The notes beneath the pieces are model-generated. The model saw only the letters and a list, made by a program, of their open reading frames with translations. It was not told the DNA's origin and did not search any database. A DNA stretch of 64,000 nt, taken from NCBI GenBank assembly GCA_965261775.1, contig OZ253477.1:1116001-1180000 (forward strand). The letters are read 5' to 3'. Shown here in pieces: positions 7,860-17,805 of the stretch. Positions within the stretch are counted from its first letter, which is position 1. The number at the start of each line of letters is the position of its first letter. Made by a program: the position numbers and the translations under genes. This DNA comes from G965261775 sp965261775. GTDB lineage: Bacteria > Pseudomonadota > Gammaproteobacteria > Eutrophobiales > Eutrophobiaceae.

Positions 7860-8579
7860 TCAGTCCGGGACGGGCCAGAGGCATCGTCCGTTTTCCCGCT
7901 TGATCCGCGCCAGAAAGTCTTGATGCGCCTGCTCTTCTTCCGCGGTAGGTTCAATGACCGGCGAGGGATAGTTCGCAACCTCAATCCATTCGCTCCGATC
8001 GGTATCCCGCCCAGACAGGGCAACGCTTTCCGCTTGCGGTAATTCAAGGAGCAGGGTTTCCTGACCGGAAGTCATGGCAAGGTAGACATCCGACAATATC
8101 CGCGCGTCCAGCAAGGCACCGTGCGAATCGCGTTGGGCATTGTCGACGTCGTAGTGGTCGCAGAGCGCGTCCAGACTGTTTTTTTGACCGGGGCGTTCTT
8201 CCCTCGCCATTAGCAGGGTGTCGATTATCGCGCAGTAATCTTCTATTTTTCCCCAGTCTTCGCCCAATCTTTTTAATTCGGCATTCAGAAAACCGACATC
8301 AAAGGGCGCGTTGTGAATGATGAGTTCGCCACCCCGGATGAAATCAATCAGTTCCTGCGCGATGTCGGCAAATTCGGGTTTGTCCTCCAGAAATTCATTG
8401 CTGATGCCATGGATGGCGAACGCCTCGTCACCAATCTCCCGGCATGGATTGAGATATTGATGAAAGTGGCGATCGGTCTTGTCGCGATTGATCATCTCGA
8501 TACAGCCTATCTCGATAATGCGATCTCCCTTTTGCGCTTCCAGCCCGGTGGTTTCGATGTCCAGTATGATTTGTCTCAA
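7860..8579 (-). CDS. dnaQ: DNA polymerase III epsilon subunit (3'-5' exonuclease)
   Basis: A 239-residue proofreading exonuclease of the replicative polymerase. The DEDDh active site is complete: D7 and E9 in LDIETTG, D94 in HNAPFDVGF, and H153 with D158 in SHGALLDAR. The C-terminal tail ends in a Glu/Lys-rich helix that in the family contacts the alpha subunit. Length fits (E. coli 243). It follows rnhA on the same strand after 15 bases; in E. coli the two genes are divergent. Confidence 0.96.
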   Translation of the reverse strand: MRQIILDIETTGLEAQKGDRIIEIGCIEMINRDKTDRHFHQYLNPCREIGDEAFAIHGISNEFLEDKPEFADIAQELIDFIRGGELIIHNAPFDVGFLNAELKRLGEDWGKIEDYCAIIDTLLMAREERPGQKNSLDALCDHYDVDNAQRDSHGALLDARILSDVYLAMTSGQETLLLELPQAESVALSGRDTDRSEWIEVANYPSPVIEPTAEEEQAHQDFLARIKRENGRCLWPVPD

Positions 8580-8594
8580 TGTTTCCTCCCCGGG

Positions 8595-9044
8595 TCACGA
8601 AACGCCTGTCAGCATTTCATCAATGGCCCTGTTGGCAAGTTGGTCAACCCGTTCATTCTGTTCGTGTCCGCTGTGCCCCTTGATCCATTCCACCCGGATT
8701 CGGTGTGGGTGGCAGGCGGTATCCAGACGCATCCACAGGTCCCTGTTTTTGACCGGCTTTTTCTGGCTTGTTTTCCAGTCGCGTTTTTTCCAGTCGGCCA
8801 ACCATAGCGTCAGCCCGTCTTTGACGTATTTCGAATCGGTGCTTAACACGACCGCGCAGGGTCGGGTCAGGGCTTCCAGGCCCATGATGGCGCCCAGCAA
8901 TTCCATCCGGTTATTCGTCGTTTCGGCTTCGGCACCGCGGAGTTCTTTTTCCACGCCGTTAAAGCACAGCAGGACGCCCCAGCCGCCGGGGCCCGGATTG
9001 CCGCGGCAGGCGCCGTCGGAAAAGATATGGATGTTTTCGCTCAT
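8595..9044 (-). CDS. rnhA: Ribonuclease HI
   Basis: A 149-residue endonuclease that cuts the RNA strand of RNA-DNA hybrids. From the ATG at 9044 the catalytic set falls at D10, E48, D70, H124 and D134, the same numbering as E. coli RNase HI. A GTG at 9053 could add three residues. The basic-protrusion region (WKKRDWKTSQKKPVKN) is present. It is transcribed between the SAM methyltransferase and dnaQ. Confidence 0.96.
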   Translation of the reverse strand: MSENIHIFSDGACRGNPGPGGWGVLLCFNGVEKELRGAEAETTNNRMELLGAIMGLEALTRPCAVVLSTDSKYVKDGLTLWLADWKKRDWKTSQKKPVKNRDLWMRLDTACHPHRIRVEWIKGHSGHEQNERVDQLANRAIDEMLTGVS

Positions 9045-9075
9045 CCCGCGCACCGGCCAGACACGGAAGGCGTGT

Positions 9076-9831
9076 TTACTCTTCGCATCTTGTCATGGGT
9101 TTTATCGCTTTCGCGCACGGTATTGTCCACCGCCGGATAATGTTGATCGGCACGGTACGCTTTTTCGCTGTCAGGATGTACAGGCCGCCGAATATCGGCC
9201 AGCACCAGCGCCCCAGTTTTTCCATCAGATGACATTTCCGTAACAGGTTGGCATTTTTAAGCGGCGGGGAAAAGAAAAAAAACACTGTCTTTTTAATATC
9301 GAAGTGCAACGACGATAACCAGTCTCTCAAGCGCGGGACGGCGACCAGGCGCCCCCGCCAGGGCGCCGCGCCGAAACAGTATAAACAAAACCGCCACACT
9401 CCCCATAAACTGAACGGGTTAATGCCGATAATGACGATATGTCCATCCTCGGTCAGGACGCGGTCCATCTCATGCAATAATTTGTGCACGTCTCCAGAAT
9501 ATTCCAGGATATGCGGCAACACGATCACATCAATGCTTCCGGTTGCAATCGGCACTTCCTCGGCGCTGGTCCACACGCCCCTGATCGGCCCTCCCCGTTC
9601 AATCTCGTCCCGATCCAGAAAAAGAACAGTCTTGTCGACAATAGGCGAAGCATCCAGATAACTGGTCCGCGCCGAATAGCCGTATTGCAGAATATGGCAA
9701 CCGAACAGGTACGGCAAGGTGTTTTCAAGTTGTTCCCGCTCTTTGAACAGCGCCGCCTTGCCCAGATCGCTCGCGAACCAGTCCGATAGCTGTTTTCTCA
9801 TTGAGCCCGATATAGTACTATTCACATCCAT
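9076..9831 (-). CDS. SAM-dependent methyltransferase (YafS-like)
   Basis: A 251-residue class I methyltransferase-like protein of the type found between gloB and rnhA in gammaproteobacteria. The recognisable part is the Methyltransf_11-like half: IDVIVLPHILEYSGDVHKLL, then RVLTEDGHIVIIGINPFSLWG. The SAM-binding glycine loop is poorly conserved, as is common in this group, and the substrate is not known. It is divergent from gloB with 20 bases between the starts. Confidence 0.8.
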   Translation of the reverse strand: MDVNSTISGSMRKQLSDWFASDLGKAALFKEREQLENTLPYLFGCHILQYGYSARTSYLDASPIVDKTVLFLDRDEIERGGPIRGVWTSAEEVPIATGSIDVIVLPHILEYSGDVHKLLHEMDRVLTEDGHIVIIGINPFSLWGVWRFCLYCFGAAPWRGRLVAVPRLRDWLSSLHFDIKKTVFFFFSPPLKNANLLRKCHLMEKLGRWCWPIFGGLYILTAKKRTVPINIIRRWTIPCAKAIKPMTRCEE

Positions 9832-9851
9832 CGACGTTTATTTTTTACAGA

Positions 9852-10646
9852 TTGCATACATTGGAAATTATACCGCTACCCGCCCTTCGGAATAACTATA
9901 ACTATATCTGGTTATTGAAAAACAGCGCAAGCCGTCATGTCGCGATTGTCGACCCGGGGGAGGCGGGACCGTTATTAAAACTGATCGGTGATGAAAGTTT
10001 GATTCCGATCGCGATACTGATCACCCATCACCACTGGGATCACGTCAACGGTATTGCCGATATCACGCGTGATTATGATATTCCCGTGTATACGCCGAAA
10101 CGGGAAACCGTGCCCGGCGGCACGCATCCGGTTGGCGAGGGCGACACGGTATCGTTGCCCGAACTGGAAACGGCGTTTAGAATACTGGATGTGCCGGGAC
10201 ACACCCTCGGCGCTGTCACTTATTACACAAATTGTGTTATATTTAGCGGCGATACGCTTTTCACAGCGGGTTGCGGTCGTCTGTTTGAGGGAACGGCGGC
10301 GCAATTGTATGAATCCCTGAGACGACTGGCCGCGCTTTCAGATGACAGCTTAATCTACTGTGGACATGAATATACCGTGAATAACCTTGAATTTGCCGCC
10401 CGGGTTGAACCGGAGAATAACCTGATTCAGGAACGCCTGAAAAACGCTGTGGCCACCCGCGCCCGCGGGGAAGCCACGGTGCCGGCCACCCTGGCTGTTG
10501 AAAAACAAACCAATCCTTTTTTACGTTGTGAAGCGCCGACCGTCATCAGCGCCGTCGAATGTCATGTCGGTAAAACGCTGGATAATCCGGTGGCGGTTTT
10601 CGGCGCACTGAGACGATGGAAAGATCATTTTCAGGCGACATTATGA
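9852..10646 (+). CDS. gloB: Hydroxyacylglutathione hydrolase (glyoxalase II)
   Basis: A 264-residue metallo-beta-lactamase-fold enzyme that splits S-lactoylglutathione into lactate and glutathione, the second step of methylglyoxal detoxification. The dinuclear metal site is visible as THHHWDH at 58-64, with later GHTLGAV and FSGDTLF motifs and CGHEYT. The start is a TTG at 9852; no ATG is available before the conserved N-terminus. Its TGA overlaps the mltD ATG (ATGA), so the two are translationally coupled. Confidence 0.95.
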   Translation: MHTLEIIPLPALRNNYNYIWLLKNSASRHVAIVDPGEAGPLLKLIGDESLIPIAILITHHHWDHVNGIADITRDYDIPVYTPKRETVPGGTHPVGEGDTVSLPELETAFRILDVPGHTLGAVTYYTNCVIFSGDTLFTAGCGRLFEGTAAQLYESLRRLAALSDDSLIYCGHEYTVNNLEFAARVEPENNLIQERLKNAVATRARGEATVPATLAVEKQTNPFLRCEAPTVISAVECHVGKTLDNPVAVFGALRRWKDHFQATL

Positions 10647-12313
10647 GCAGTTCCTCACATTGTATTTCCATGCATACTACGGGTAAATTACTGTTTTTTC
10701 TGTTATCACTCATCGGCACCTGCCATTTTGCTCTGCCGGCATTCTCTCTGTCCCGGTCCATCCTGCCACAGCCGGAGGAACAAGCCATCGACACCGATGC
10801 CACCCCCCTGGAAGTCATCAAAACGGATAAATCCCATGACGCAATTGAACGTCAGTCGGAGCAGTCATCCGCGCAGACAGACGCGGGCTCTGATCTCTGG
10901 TCATTGATCCGCGATAAGTTACAGTTTCATGGTCATCTCGGTCAGGCAAGCGTTGCAGAGAGGGTCGCGTGGCTCGCCGACAATCAGGATTATGTCGACC
11001 GCTTTATTGAACGCGCCAGACCTTATTTGTTTCATATTGTCTCCAGACTGGAAGCGCGCGGGATGCCGCTTGATCTGGCGCTGTTGCCCGTCGTGGAAAG
11101 CGCCTATCAACCATTTGCCCACTCGCCCAGACACGCTTCGGGGATATGGCAATTTATGCCTGCGACCGGCAAACGCTATGGTTTGAAACAGGACTGGTGG
11201 TACGACGGACGCCGGGATATTACCGCCTCGACGGAGGCCGCGCTGGATTATCTGGAGGCCTTGCATAAACGTTTCAACGGCGACTGGCTACATGCGCTGG
11301 CGGCCTATAATCTCGGCGAAGGCAAGGTTGGACGCGCCATTCGAAAGAATCGCAAGGCGCAGAAGAAAACTGACTTCTGGTCATTGCGTCTGCCGCGTGA
11401 AACACGAAACTATGTGCCCAGCTTGCTTGCCCTGGTGGAGGTCCTGAAAAACAGTCAAAAATATAATATTCATTTCAATCCCGTCCTCCGCCACGCCTAC
11501 TTTGAGGCCGTTGATACCGGTAGTCAGATTGATCTGGCAACGGTGGCAAAATTGTCGGGTTTGAATATCAACGAGATATATCGATTAAACCCGGGCTTCA
11601 ATCGTTGGGCGACCGGCCCCGATGGGCCGCATCGCCTGTTGATACCGATAGACATCGCCGAAGACTTCAAACAGAAACTGGCCAGTCTGCCTGAATCCGG
11701 GCGCATAGGCTGGACGCAATACCGGGTCCGCGAGGGCGATTCCCTGAGCCGTATCGCCGCACGACACCGAATCAGCGTCAGCGCCCTGAAAAAAGCCAAT
11801 CGCCTGAAAGGCAATCTGATCCGCACCGGACATTCCCTGCTTCTCCCCATCGCCAAACAGCCCGGCAAGTATTATGCTTTGAGCGAGGAGACCCGAAAAT
11901 TCAAAGCCCTTGAGGAAGTTGAAGAAGGCCGGCGTTATATCTATAACGTAAAGTCCGGCGATAATCTGTGGGAGATCGCCCGACGTTATGATGTCGGAAT
12001 CCGACAGTTAAGGCGCTGGAACGGCCTGAACGGAACCCTGTTAAGGCCAGGGCAAAAATTGATCATCCAGATTGCGGATGCGTATGATGTGTCGCCCGGG
12101 AAAGCTAAAAAACCGACCACGCTGGTTAAAACCGCCACCGAAAAAGACGGCGCCTATTCCTATACCGTTCAACGTGGTGATTCTTTATGGCTGATAGCCC
12201 GAAAATTCAATATCCACGTCAGCAGCCTGCTCAAATGGAATGACCTCAAAAAAGACAAATTCCTGCAACCCGGTCAAAGTCTGATCGTAAAACGCGCCCC
12301 GGCCGGCGCCTGA
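10643..12313 (+). CDS. mltD: Membrane-bound lytic murein transglycosylase D
   Basis: A 556-residue periplasmic enzyme that cleaves peptidoglycan glycan strands to form 1,6-anhydro ends. The ATG at 10643 overlaps the gloB stop; an earlier in-frame ATG at 10616 inside gloB is less likely. A hydrophobic signal segment comes first, then the lytic transglycosylase domain with catalytic E152 in VVESAY, GIWQFMPATG and AAYNLGEGKV. Three LysM domains follow at about 359-402, 433-476 and 506-549, each of the Y-V-GD-L-IA type, for binding murein. Confidence 0.95.
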   Translation: MSSSSHCISMHTTGKLLFFLLSLIGTCHFALPAFSLSRSILPQPEEQAIDTDATPLEVIKTDKSHDAIERQSEQSSAQTDAGSDLWSLIRDKLQFHGHLGQASVAERVAWLADNQDYVDRFIERARPYLFHIVSRLEARGMPLDLALLPVVESAYQPFAHSPRHASGIWQFMPATGKRYGLKQDWWYDGRRDITASTEAALDYLEALHKRFNGDWLHALAAYNLGEGKVGRAIRKNRKAQKKTDFWSLRLPRETRNYVPSLLALVEVLKNSQKYNIHFNPVLRHAYFEAVDTGSQIDLATVAKLSGLNINEIYRLNPGFNRWATGPDGPHRLLIPIDIAEDFKQKLASLPESGRIGWTQYRVREGDSLSRIAARHRISVSALKKANRLKGNLIRTGHSLLLPIAKQPGKYYALSEETRKFKALEEVEEGRRYIYNVKSGDNLWEIARRYDVGIRQLRRWNGLNGTLLRPGQKLIIQIADAYDVSPGKAKKPTTLVKTATEKDGAYSYTVQRGDSLWLIARKFNIHVSSLLKWNDLKKDKFLQPGQSLIVKRAPAGA

Positions 12314-12366
12314 ACCTGACCCGGAGTTTGAACCCCGATTCACTGGAGCCTTTTTTTGCGTAACTC

Positions 12367-14541
12367 ATGATTCGAGCAATCAAATATCTTCTGCGCCGCC
12401 TGTTCTCTCTGTGCTACCGGATGGAGGTGACAGGACTGGAAAATTACCACAAGGCGGGCAAGCGTACCTTGATTATCGCCAACCACACATCGTTGCTGGA
12501 CGTCGTGCTGATTTACGCCTGGCTACCGGAAATGCCGACTTTCGCGATTAATGCCGAAATCGCCACGCGCCGCACATTCAAGCCCTTTTTCCGTTTTGTC
12601 AAACTGTTTGAAGTGGACCCGCTGCGTCCGCTCTTGATTAAATCCATAATTGAATATCTCCGGCAAGACAACAAGGTCATTATTTTTCCCGAAGGCCGTA
12701 TTACGACCACCGGTTCCCTGATGAAGATTTATGAAGGCACGGGGCTGATTGCCGACAAAAGCGACGCGGTCATTTTGCCGATCGTACTTGAAGGCGCACA
12801 ATACACCCCGTTTTCCTATATGCGGCATAAGGGGCATATCAGATGGTTCCCCAAAATAACGATGAAAATCATGCCTCCGCGAAAGATACACCTTCCCGCC
12901 GATCTGCATGGAAACGAACGCCGCCGCGCCGCCGCCATGTATATAAAGAACCTGATGTATGAGATGGTCTACACCGCTTTTGATCAGCGCAAGACTCTTT
13001 ATACCGCTCTGCTTGAGTCCGCCAGGCAATTCGGGAAAAAACATGTTGTGATTAAGGATATAAACGGCTCCCGGCTGAGTTATCGGAGTTTGATTCTGCG
13101 CAGTATCGTATTGGGCGATGTCATTAAAAAACAAACCGAAAAGGGTGAATACGCGGGCGTATTACTGCCCAATGTCAGCGCCTTGCCCGTGCTGTTTTTC
13201 GCCTTGCAATTTACCGGCCGCGTCCCGGTTATGCTCAATTATACGGTTGGTCTGCTGACTCTCAAACGCGCTTGTGACACGGTCCGCCTGAAGATCATTT
13301 ATACCTCCCGGACCTTTATTGAAAAAGCAAAACTGGAATCAATCGTAGAGGAGATCGAACGGGAATATCGCATAGTCTATCTTGAAGATATCGGCAAGGA
13401 AATCGGATTATTCGACAAGCTCGCCGCCTGGCGCAAAAGCAGAAATGCGCTCAAGTACCACATCGGACAAAACATTGATACCAATCCCGACGGGACTGCC
13501 GTGATACTGTTCACTTCCGGCTCCGAAGGCTATCCAAAAGCCGTTTTACTTTCCCATCGCAATCTGCTGGCGAACTATGCCCAGGTCCGTTGCCATATAC
13601 ATTTTAGTCGCACCGATATCGTATTCTGCTGCCTGCCACTGTTTCACTCCTTTGGTTTGAACGCCGGTTTTTTGATGCCCACGCTGAGCGGCGGTCAAAC
13701 ATTTCTCTACCCAACGCCATTGCATTACCAGATTATTCCCGAGTTGATCTATCAACTTCAGGCTACGGTCCTGCTCGGCACAAACACGTTCCTCAAAGGA
13801 TACGCCCATCATGCGCATCCGTTTGATTTCAGTTCTTTGAAGTATATTGTCGCTGGCGCTGAAAAACTGCATCGGGACACGATGCAACTGTACATGGAGA
13901 AATTCGGCCAGCGCATCCTGCAAGGTTATGGCGTGACCGAAACCAGCCCGGTCATCTCGGTCAATAATCCGATCACGAACAAATCCGGTACGGTCGGGCA
14001 TATCATGCCGGGGATGGAGTATTACATCAAACCCGTCGAGGGCATTGAAAACGGCGGGCATCTGGTTGTCAGTGGCGCCAACGTCATGCAGGGCTATCTG
14101 TTACATGAAAAACCGGGTGAATTACAGGCGCCCGCGACCGAACGCGGTGAGGGCTGGTATGATACCAGCGATATCGTCAGCGTTGACGACGAGGGCTTTA
14201 TTACCATCCAGGGACGTGCCAAACGCTTTGCCAAGGTGGGCGGCGAAATGGTCTCGCTGGCATTGACCGAAGAACTGGCAACATCAACCTGGCCACAGAT
14301 CAATCATGCCGCTCTCGCTGTTTACGATGAGCGCAAAGGCGAAAAAATTATCCTGATCACGGAAAAGACCGACGCCATGCGAAAGCCCTTGCAGGAAAAG
14401 GCAAAACAATTAAAGATGACTGAACTGGCCGTCCCGCGTTCCATTCAGTTAATGGAAAAAATCCCCTTGTTAAATACCGGTAAAATAGATTATGTGGCCT
14501 TGCATAAAACAGTAATGGAAGATCATGAACAGCCGGACTAA
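12367..14541 (+). CDS. aas: Bifunctional acyltransferase / acyl-ACP synthetase (Aas-type)
   Basis: A 724-residue inner-membrane protein with two domains, as in E. coli Aas (719): an N-terminal PlsC-type lysophospholipid acyltransferase with HX4D at H40-D45 (NHTSLLD) and a FPEGR block, and a C-terminal AMP-forming acyl-activating domain with the P-loop FTSGSEGYPK near residue 380 and GYGVTETSPV. The family re-acylates 2-acyl-glycerophosphoethanolamine and activates fatty acids to acyl-ACP. It follows mltD by 53 bases. No LplT-like transporter is alongside. Confidence 0.9.
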   Translation: MIRAIKYLLRRLFSLCYRMEVTGLENYHKAGKRTLIIANHTSLLDVVLIYAWLPEMPTFAINAEIATRRTFKPFFRFVKLFEVDPLRPLLIKSIIEYLRQDNKVIIFPEGRITTTGSLMKIYEGTGLIADKSDAVILPIVLEGAQYTPFSYMRHKGHIRWFPKITMKIMPPRKIHLPADLHGNERRRAAAMYIKNLMYEMVYTAFDQRKTLYTALLESARQFGKKHVVIKDINGSRLSYRSLILRSIVLGDVIKKQTEKGEYAGVLLPNVSALPVLFFALQFTGRVPVMLNYTVGLLTLKRACDTVRLKIIYTSRTFIEKAKLESIVEEIEREYRIVYLEDIGKEIGLFDKLAAWRKSRNALKYHIGQNIDTNPDGTAVILFTSGSEGYPKAVLLSHRNLLANYAQVRCHIHFSRTDIVFCCLPLFHSFGLNAGFLMPTLSGGQTFLYPTPLHYQIIPELIYQLQATVLLGTNTFLKGYAHHAHPFDFSSLKYIVAGAEKLHRDTMQLYMEKFGQRILQGYGVTETSPVISVNNPITNKSGTVGHIMPGMEYYIKPVEGIENGGHLVVSGANVMQGYLLHEKPGELQAPATERGEGWYDTSDIVSVDDEGFITIQGRAKRFAKVGGEMVSLALTEELATSTWPQINHAALAVYDERKGEKIILITEKTDAMRKPLQEKAKQLKMTELAVPRSIQLMEKIPLLNTGKIDYVALHKTVMEDHEQPD

Positions 14542-14913
14542 ATCCGAAGAGGATTATGCTGGCCTGACAGTCAGGCCGCTGACACTCCCTGGCAACGCCA
14601 GTGCGTCATCACTTCCTGAACGGTTGGTGTGAATGTCGAAACGCTCAACGGCCTCTCTGCCAAAATTGATCCTTTGTCCGTCAATCATCTTGCGATTTAA
14701 CCCGGACTTGAAGCATACGGTGTGTGATGAAAAGAAAGCATTGGGGTATTGTCGCGGCAAGATGCCCTGCACGACAGGGGTTGAGCCCGTGTGCGCCAGA
14801 GCGGCATTATCAATTGCGCCGGATGTGATCATTCGGTTAAACTTGAAAAAGACAGTTCCAGCGTTGTCCTTTAATGACAGACCCGCGATATTGATACTTA
14901 AAATAAACTGACA
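14542..14913. other. Intergenic gap aas-apt, no gene recognised
   Basis: This 372-base stretch has a near-perfect palindrome at 14561-14577 (GGCCTGAC-A-GTCAGGCC) just after the aas stop, without a T run. Open frames of about 92 codons exist on both strands but their translations match nothing familiar. The apt promoter probably lies in the last 100 bases. Confidence 0.5.
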
Positions 14914-15432
14914 TTGAAACGTCTAAAGGCCTATATCCGCAATATTCCCGACTTTCCCAAACCCGGGATCCAGTTCAAGGATATTACGCCGTTGGTTAAA
15001 ACACCAACCATGCTTAAACTGGCCGTACATGGTTTGATTAACCCCTTTCTGGGCGAACCATTGACAGCGGTGGCCGGTATGGAAGCGCGCGGGTTTATCT
15101 TCGGCAGTCTGGCCGCATCGGAGCTTGGCATCGGCTTTGTCCCGTTACGCAAGCCCGGAAAATTACCTTATGATGTGCGGAGCCTGTCTTATGATCTGGA
15201 GTATGGTTCAACTTCCCTGGAAATGCACAGCGACGCGCTGGAAAAAGGTGACCGCATTTTACTGGTTGATGATCTGATCGCCACCGGTGGCACCGCCGCC
15301 GCGAGTTGTGAACTGATCGAGAAATTCGACGCCGAAATTGTCGCCTGTGCGTTTGTCATTGAACTGGCGTCTCTCAAAGGGCGGGAAAAATTGTCGAAAT
15401 ATCCGGTTCATTCTCTGGTCAGTTACTATTGA
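14914..15432 (+). CDS. apt: Adenine phosphoribosyltransferase
   Basis: A 172-residue purine-salvage enzyme that makes AMP from adenine and PRPP. It has the family opening IPDFPKPGIQFKDITPL, the EARGFIFG block, and the PRPP-binding loop LLVDDLIATGGT at about 115-126. Length matches (E. coli 183). The start is TTG at 14914; no ATG lies closer to the conserved N-terminus. It stands alone and faces the isochorismatase-type gene tail to tail. Confidence 0.95.
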   Translation: MKRLKAYIRNIPDFPKPGIQFKDITPLVKTPTMLKLAVHGLINPFLGEPLTAVAGMEARGFIFGSLAASELGIGFVPLRKPGKLPYDVRSLSYDLEYGSTSLEMHSDALEKGDRILLVDDLIATGGTAAASCELIEKFDAEIVACAFVIELASLKGREKLSKYPVHSLVSYY

Positions 15433-15556
15433 TACCGTGGCGCATGGTCACGGCGTGGGCGGGTTTATGGCCACTCCGGGGAATTCAGCACCCTTGCACA
15501 GCCGCATTGCCTGAAAGGTATCATGTGCCCGCTTGCATGCCTGCTTTGCGGATTAA

Positions 15557-16117
15557 TCAACGGATGTGCTTTGACAGTGTCTTGAATTGCGGGTGCGCCG
15601 CGTCTCTTAACCATTCAAATAAAACGGATTCGGTGTTGATGATAGTAATACCGGCCTGTTTCATGCGCATTATCGCCGAGTCATAGTCGGCCACTTTGCG
15701 GGATGCGGTGGCGTCAATCACAACGAACACCTCGTGGCCTTCATGAACCATCTCAAAGGCGCTTTGCAATACGCAAATGTGCGCCTCAAGACCAACCAGA
15801 ACAAGTTGCTTTTTATTCAGGGACTTCAAGTGATCGCTGAAACCTTCAGCGTTCATGCAGGAGAAAGCGGTCTTGTCAAAATGCCGGCTTGTTTCGGGCA
15901 ACACGGCGGACACAGCCTGTTCCATCGGTCCCAACCCTTGCGGATATTGCGCGGTCGTCAATACCGGGATATTCAGTCGCGCGGTCGCCGTTAGCAAAAT
16001 AATCGTATTATTGACAACGCGGGTAGTCACTCTGGGCGGGATAGCCGCCATCAGTTTTTCCTGTATATCAATGGCGATAAAACAACTGTTATTGATGTCA
16101 CAAAGGCTGTTATTCAT
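15557..16117 (-). CDS. Isochorismatase-family cysteine hydrolase
   Basis: A 186-residue cytoplasmic hydrolase of the isochorismatase fold (YcaC-like). The catalytic triad is visible as D17 (AIDIQEKL), K82 (FDKTAFS) and C115 (EAHICVLQ). Such enzymes act on amides or similar compounds; the substrate is not predictable here. Its ATG overlaps the tolC TGA (ATGA), so it is translated from the tolC transcript, an unusual partner for an efflux outer-membrane gene. Confidence 0.88.
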   Translation of the reverse strand: MNNSLCDINNSCFIAIDIQEKLMAAIPPRVTTRVVNNTIILLTATARLNIPVLTTAQYPQGLGPMEQAVSAVLPETSRHFDKTAFSCMNAEGFSDHLKSLNKKQLVLVGLEAHICVLQSAFEMVHEGHEVFVVIDATASRKVADYDSAIMRMKQAGITIINTESVLFEWLRDAAHPQFKTLSKHIR

Positions 16118-17442
16118 TTTTCTGTTAACCAGTTATTAATAATAGCGAGGTCATCCGGCGATAGCGTTCCGGCTGATAGTTTGAGTCGAAGGGTATTTAA
16201 CAGGTAATCATACCTGGCCCGGCTGTAATCCCTTTTTGCCGCCGAGGTCGTGCGCTGCGAGGCTACGACATCCACCGTTGTGCGCGTACCTACCGCAAAA
16301 CCGGACTCGGTGGCCTTTAACGCGGTTTCGCTGGAGACTACCGCCTGATTTAGGGCCTTTACCTGACTGATCCCCGAAATTACACCCCGATAGGCCTCGC
16401 GGGTGAGACGTTGAGCCGAGCGGCGCGTTTGTTCCAACGCATAGATGGCGGCGTTGTAATTTTCGTACGCCTGTCGGGTGCGTGAACTGATCGCGCCGCC
16501 ACTGTAAATGGGAATGTTCAGTTCCAGCCCGACTGAAGTGCCGTGTATCTTGGTCACGCCGAAACGACCACCGGAAGAGTTGTAACTCCGGAAAGCAGTC
16601 AGATCCAGCGTCGGGTAATGACCGGCGCGCTGGCGTTTGATCGCTTTTTGGGCTGTTTCGGCGGCATAATTCACCGCGATTACATTCAGATTTTGCTCCA
16701 GCGACAACTGTGTCCAGTTGTCAATGATTGCCGGTTCGGGGCTGATCAAAGGCATCTGCTCTCCCAGAACGCTAAACAGGTCAATATAGTCGCCGGTTAA
16801 TTCACGTACCGCTTCCCGGGCATTGCCAATTGCGTTCAGCGCGCGTATTTCCTGTGCCACGGCAAGGTCGTAGCCTGCCTGCGCTTCCTGCACGTCGGTA
16901 ATCGTACCAAGACCCACGTCAAGACGCTGTTGCGCTTGCTCCAACTGACGGCTGAGCGCTTTGACCTCGGCTCGTGCAAATTTCAGATTGTCCCTGTCGG
17001 CCAGGACCTGAAAATAACGCTCGGCTGTGCGGACGATTAAATCCTGTTTTGCCCGCGCCAGCTCGGCTTCGGCCTGATTGATCTCGGTGTCGGATTGTTG
17101 CAGGGCGATAAATCGATCGTATCGGAACAGGGGTTGCGACACATTCAAGGTGTAGCCTCGATTATTGAAGCTGAATTCTCCGGTATCGCCGAATTGTCTG
17201 GCAGAGGAGATGTCCTGTTCCCGCCGGTCGGTGTTTATCCTTAAACTCACGTCTGGCAACAGACCAGACAGGGCTTGTGGCCGTGATTCAAGCACCGCCC
17301 TGTAAGCGGCAGCCTCGCCCAGGTAGACCGGGTCGTTTTCCTCGGCAAGCTGATATACGCTGAGTAAATCGGCGCCGAGACAGTGCATCGTGGAAACGGC
17401 CCCAATGAGAAAGGTCAAGGCATGTCGAAAACGGATCATCAT
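16114..17442 (-). CDS. tolC: TolC-family outer membrane channel
   Basis: A 442-residue outer-membrane efflux duct. An N-terminal signal peptide (cleaved near CLGA-DL) is followed by the two OEP repeats of alternating long helices and strands: first repeat with SVYQLAEENDPVYLGEAAAYRA, second with the SVGLELNIPIYSGGAISS block. It would form the trimeric exit channel for type I secretion or RND pumps. It sits downstream of a Pcm-like methyltransferase and a rhodanese on the same strand, an order known in other gammaproteobacteria. Confidence 0.93.
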   Translation of the reverse strand: MMIRFRHALTFLIGAVSTMHCLGADLLSVYQLAEENDPVYLGEAAAYRAVLESRPQALSGLLPDVSLRINTDRREQDISSARQFGDTGEFSFNNRGYTLNVSQPLFRYDRFIALQQSDTEINQAEAELARAKQDLIVRTAERYFQVLADRDNLKFARAEVKALSRQLEQAQQRLDVGLGTITDVQEAQAGYDLAVAQEIRALNAIGNAREAVRELTGDYIDLFSVLGEQMPLISPEPAIIDNWTQLSLEQNLNVIAVNYAAETAQKAIKRQRAGHYPTLDLTAFRSYNSSGGRFGVTKIHGTSVGLELNIPIYSGGAISSRTRQAYENYNAAIYALEQTRRSAQRLTREAYRGVISGISQVKALNQAVVSSETALKATESGFAVGTRTTVDVVASQRTTSAAKRDYSRARYDYLLNTLRLKLSAGTLSPDDLAIINNWLTEK

Positions 17443-17487
17443 AAAGGGTAATAGATAAATTGACGGTGAATAGGGGAAAACTGTCGT

Positions 17488-17805
17488 TTAATATCGTTCC
17501 ATCGTATTATCAACCGTTTCGGCCCACGCCTCAATACCGCCTTCCAGATTGCTGATTTGCGTGAACCCCTCGCTCTCCAGAAAAGCCGCTACCTGGAAAC
17601 TCCTCATACCGTGGTGACAGATAACGATAATTTTCTGATCCGGTTCAAATTCTTTCAATATTTTATTCGTGTCTGACATACTGATGTTGACGGAACCCGG
17701 TATATGGGCAATGTTGTACTCCCACTCTTCACGAACATCAAGCAATATCGGCACATTACCCGAATCCAGTTCCGATTTCAGCGCTGACGGCAATATGGTC
17801 TGCAT
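17488..17805 (-). CDS. Single-domain rhodanese-like protein
   Basis: A 105-residue rhodanese-fold protein with the active-site Cys at position 63 in ICHHGMRS, preceded by LLDVREEWEY and IAHIPGSVNIS. Single-domain rhodaneses carry persulfide sulfur. No signal peptide, so cytoplasmic. Its ATG overlaps the preceding gene's stop (TGATG), which couples their translation. Confidence 0.93.
   Translation of the reverse strand: MQTILPSALKSELDSGNVPILLDVREEWEYNIAHIPGSVNISMSDTNKILKEFEPDQKIIVICHHGMRSFQVAAFLESEGFTQISNLEGGIEAWAETVDNTMERY

Noticed and set aside
14561..14577. Palindrome after aas as a terminator
   Set aside because: The stem is good but no T run follows on either strand within a useful distance, so I describe it only as a palindrome.
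14554..14832. A 92-codon frame between aas and apt
   Set aside because: The translation has no recognisable domain, a frame of similar length exists on the other strand, and no ribosome site fits.
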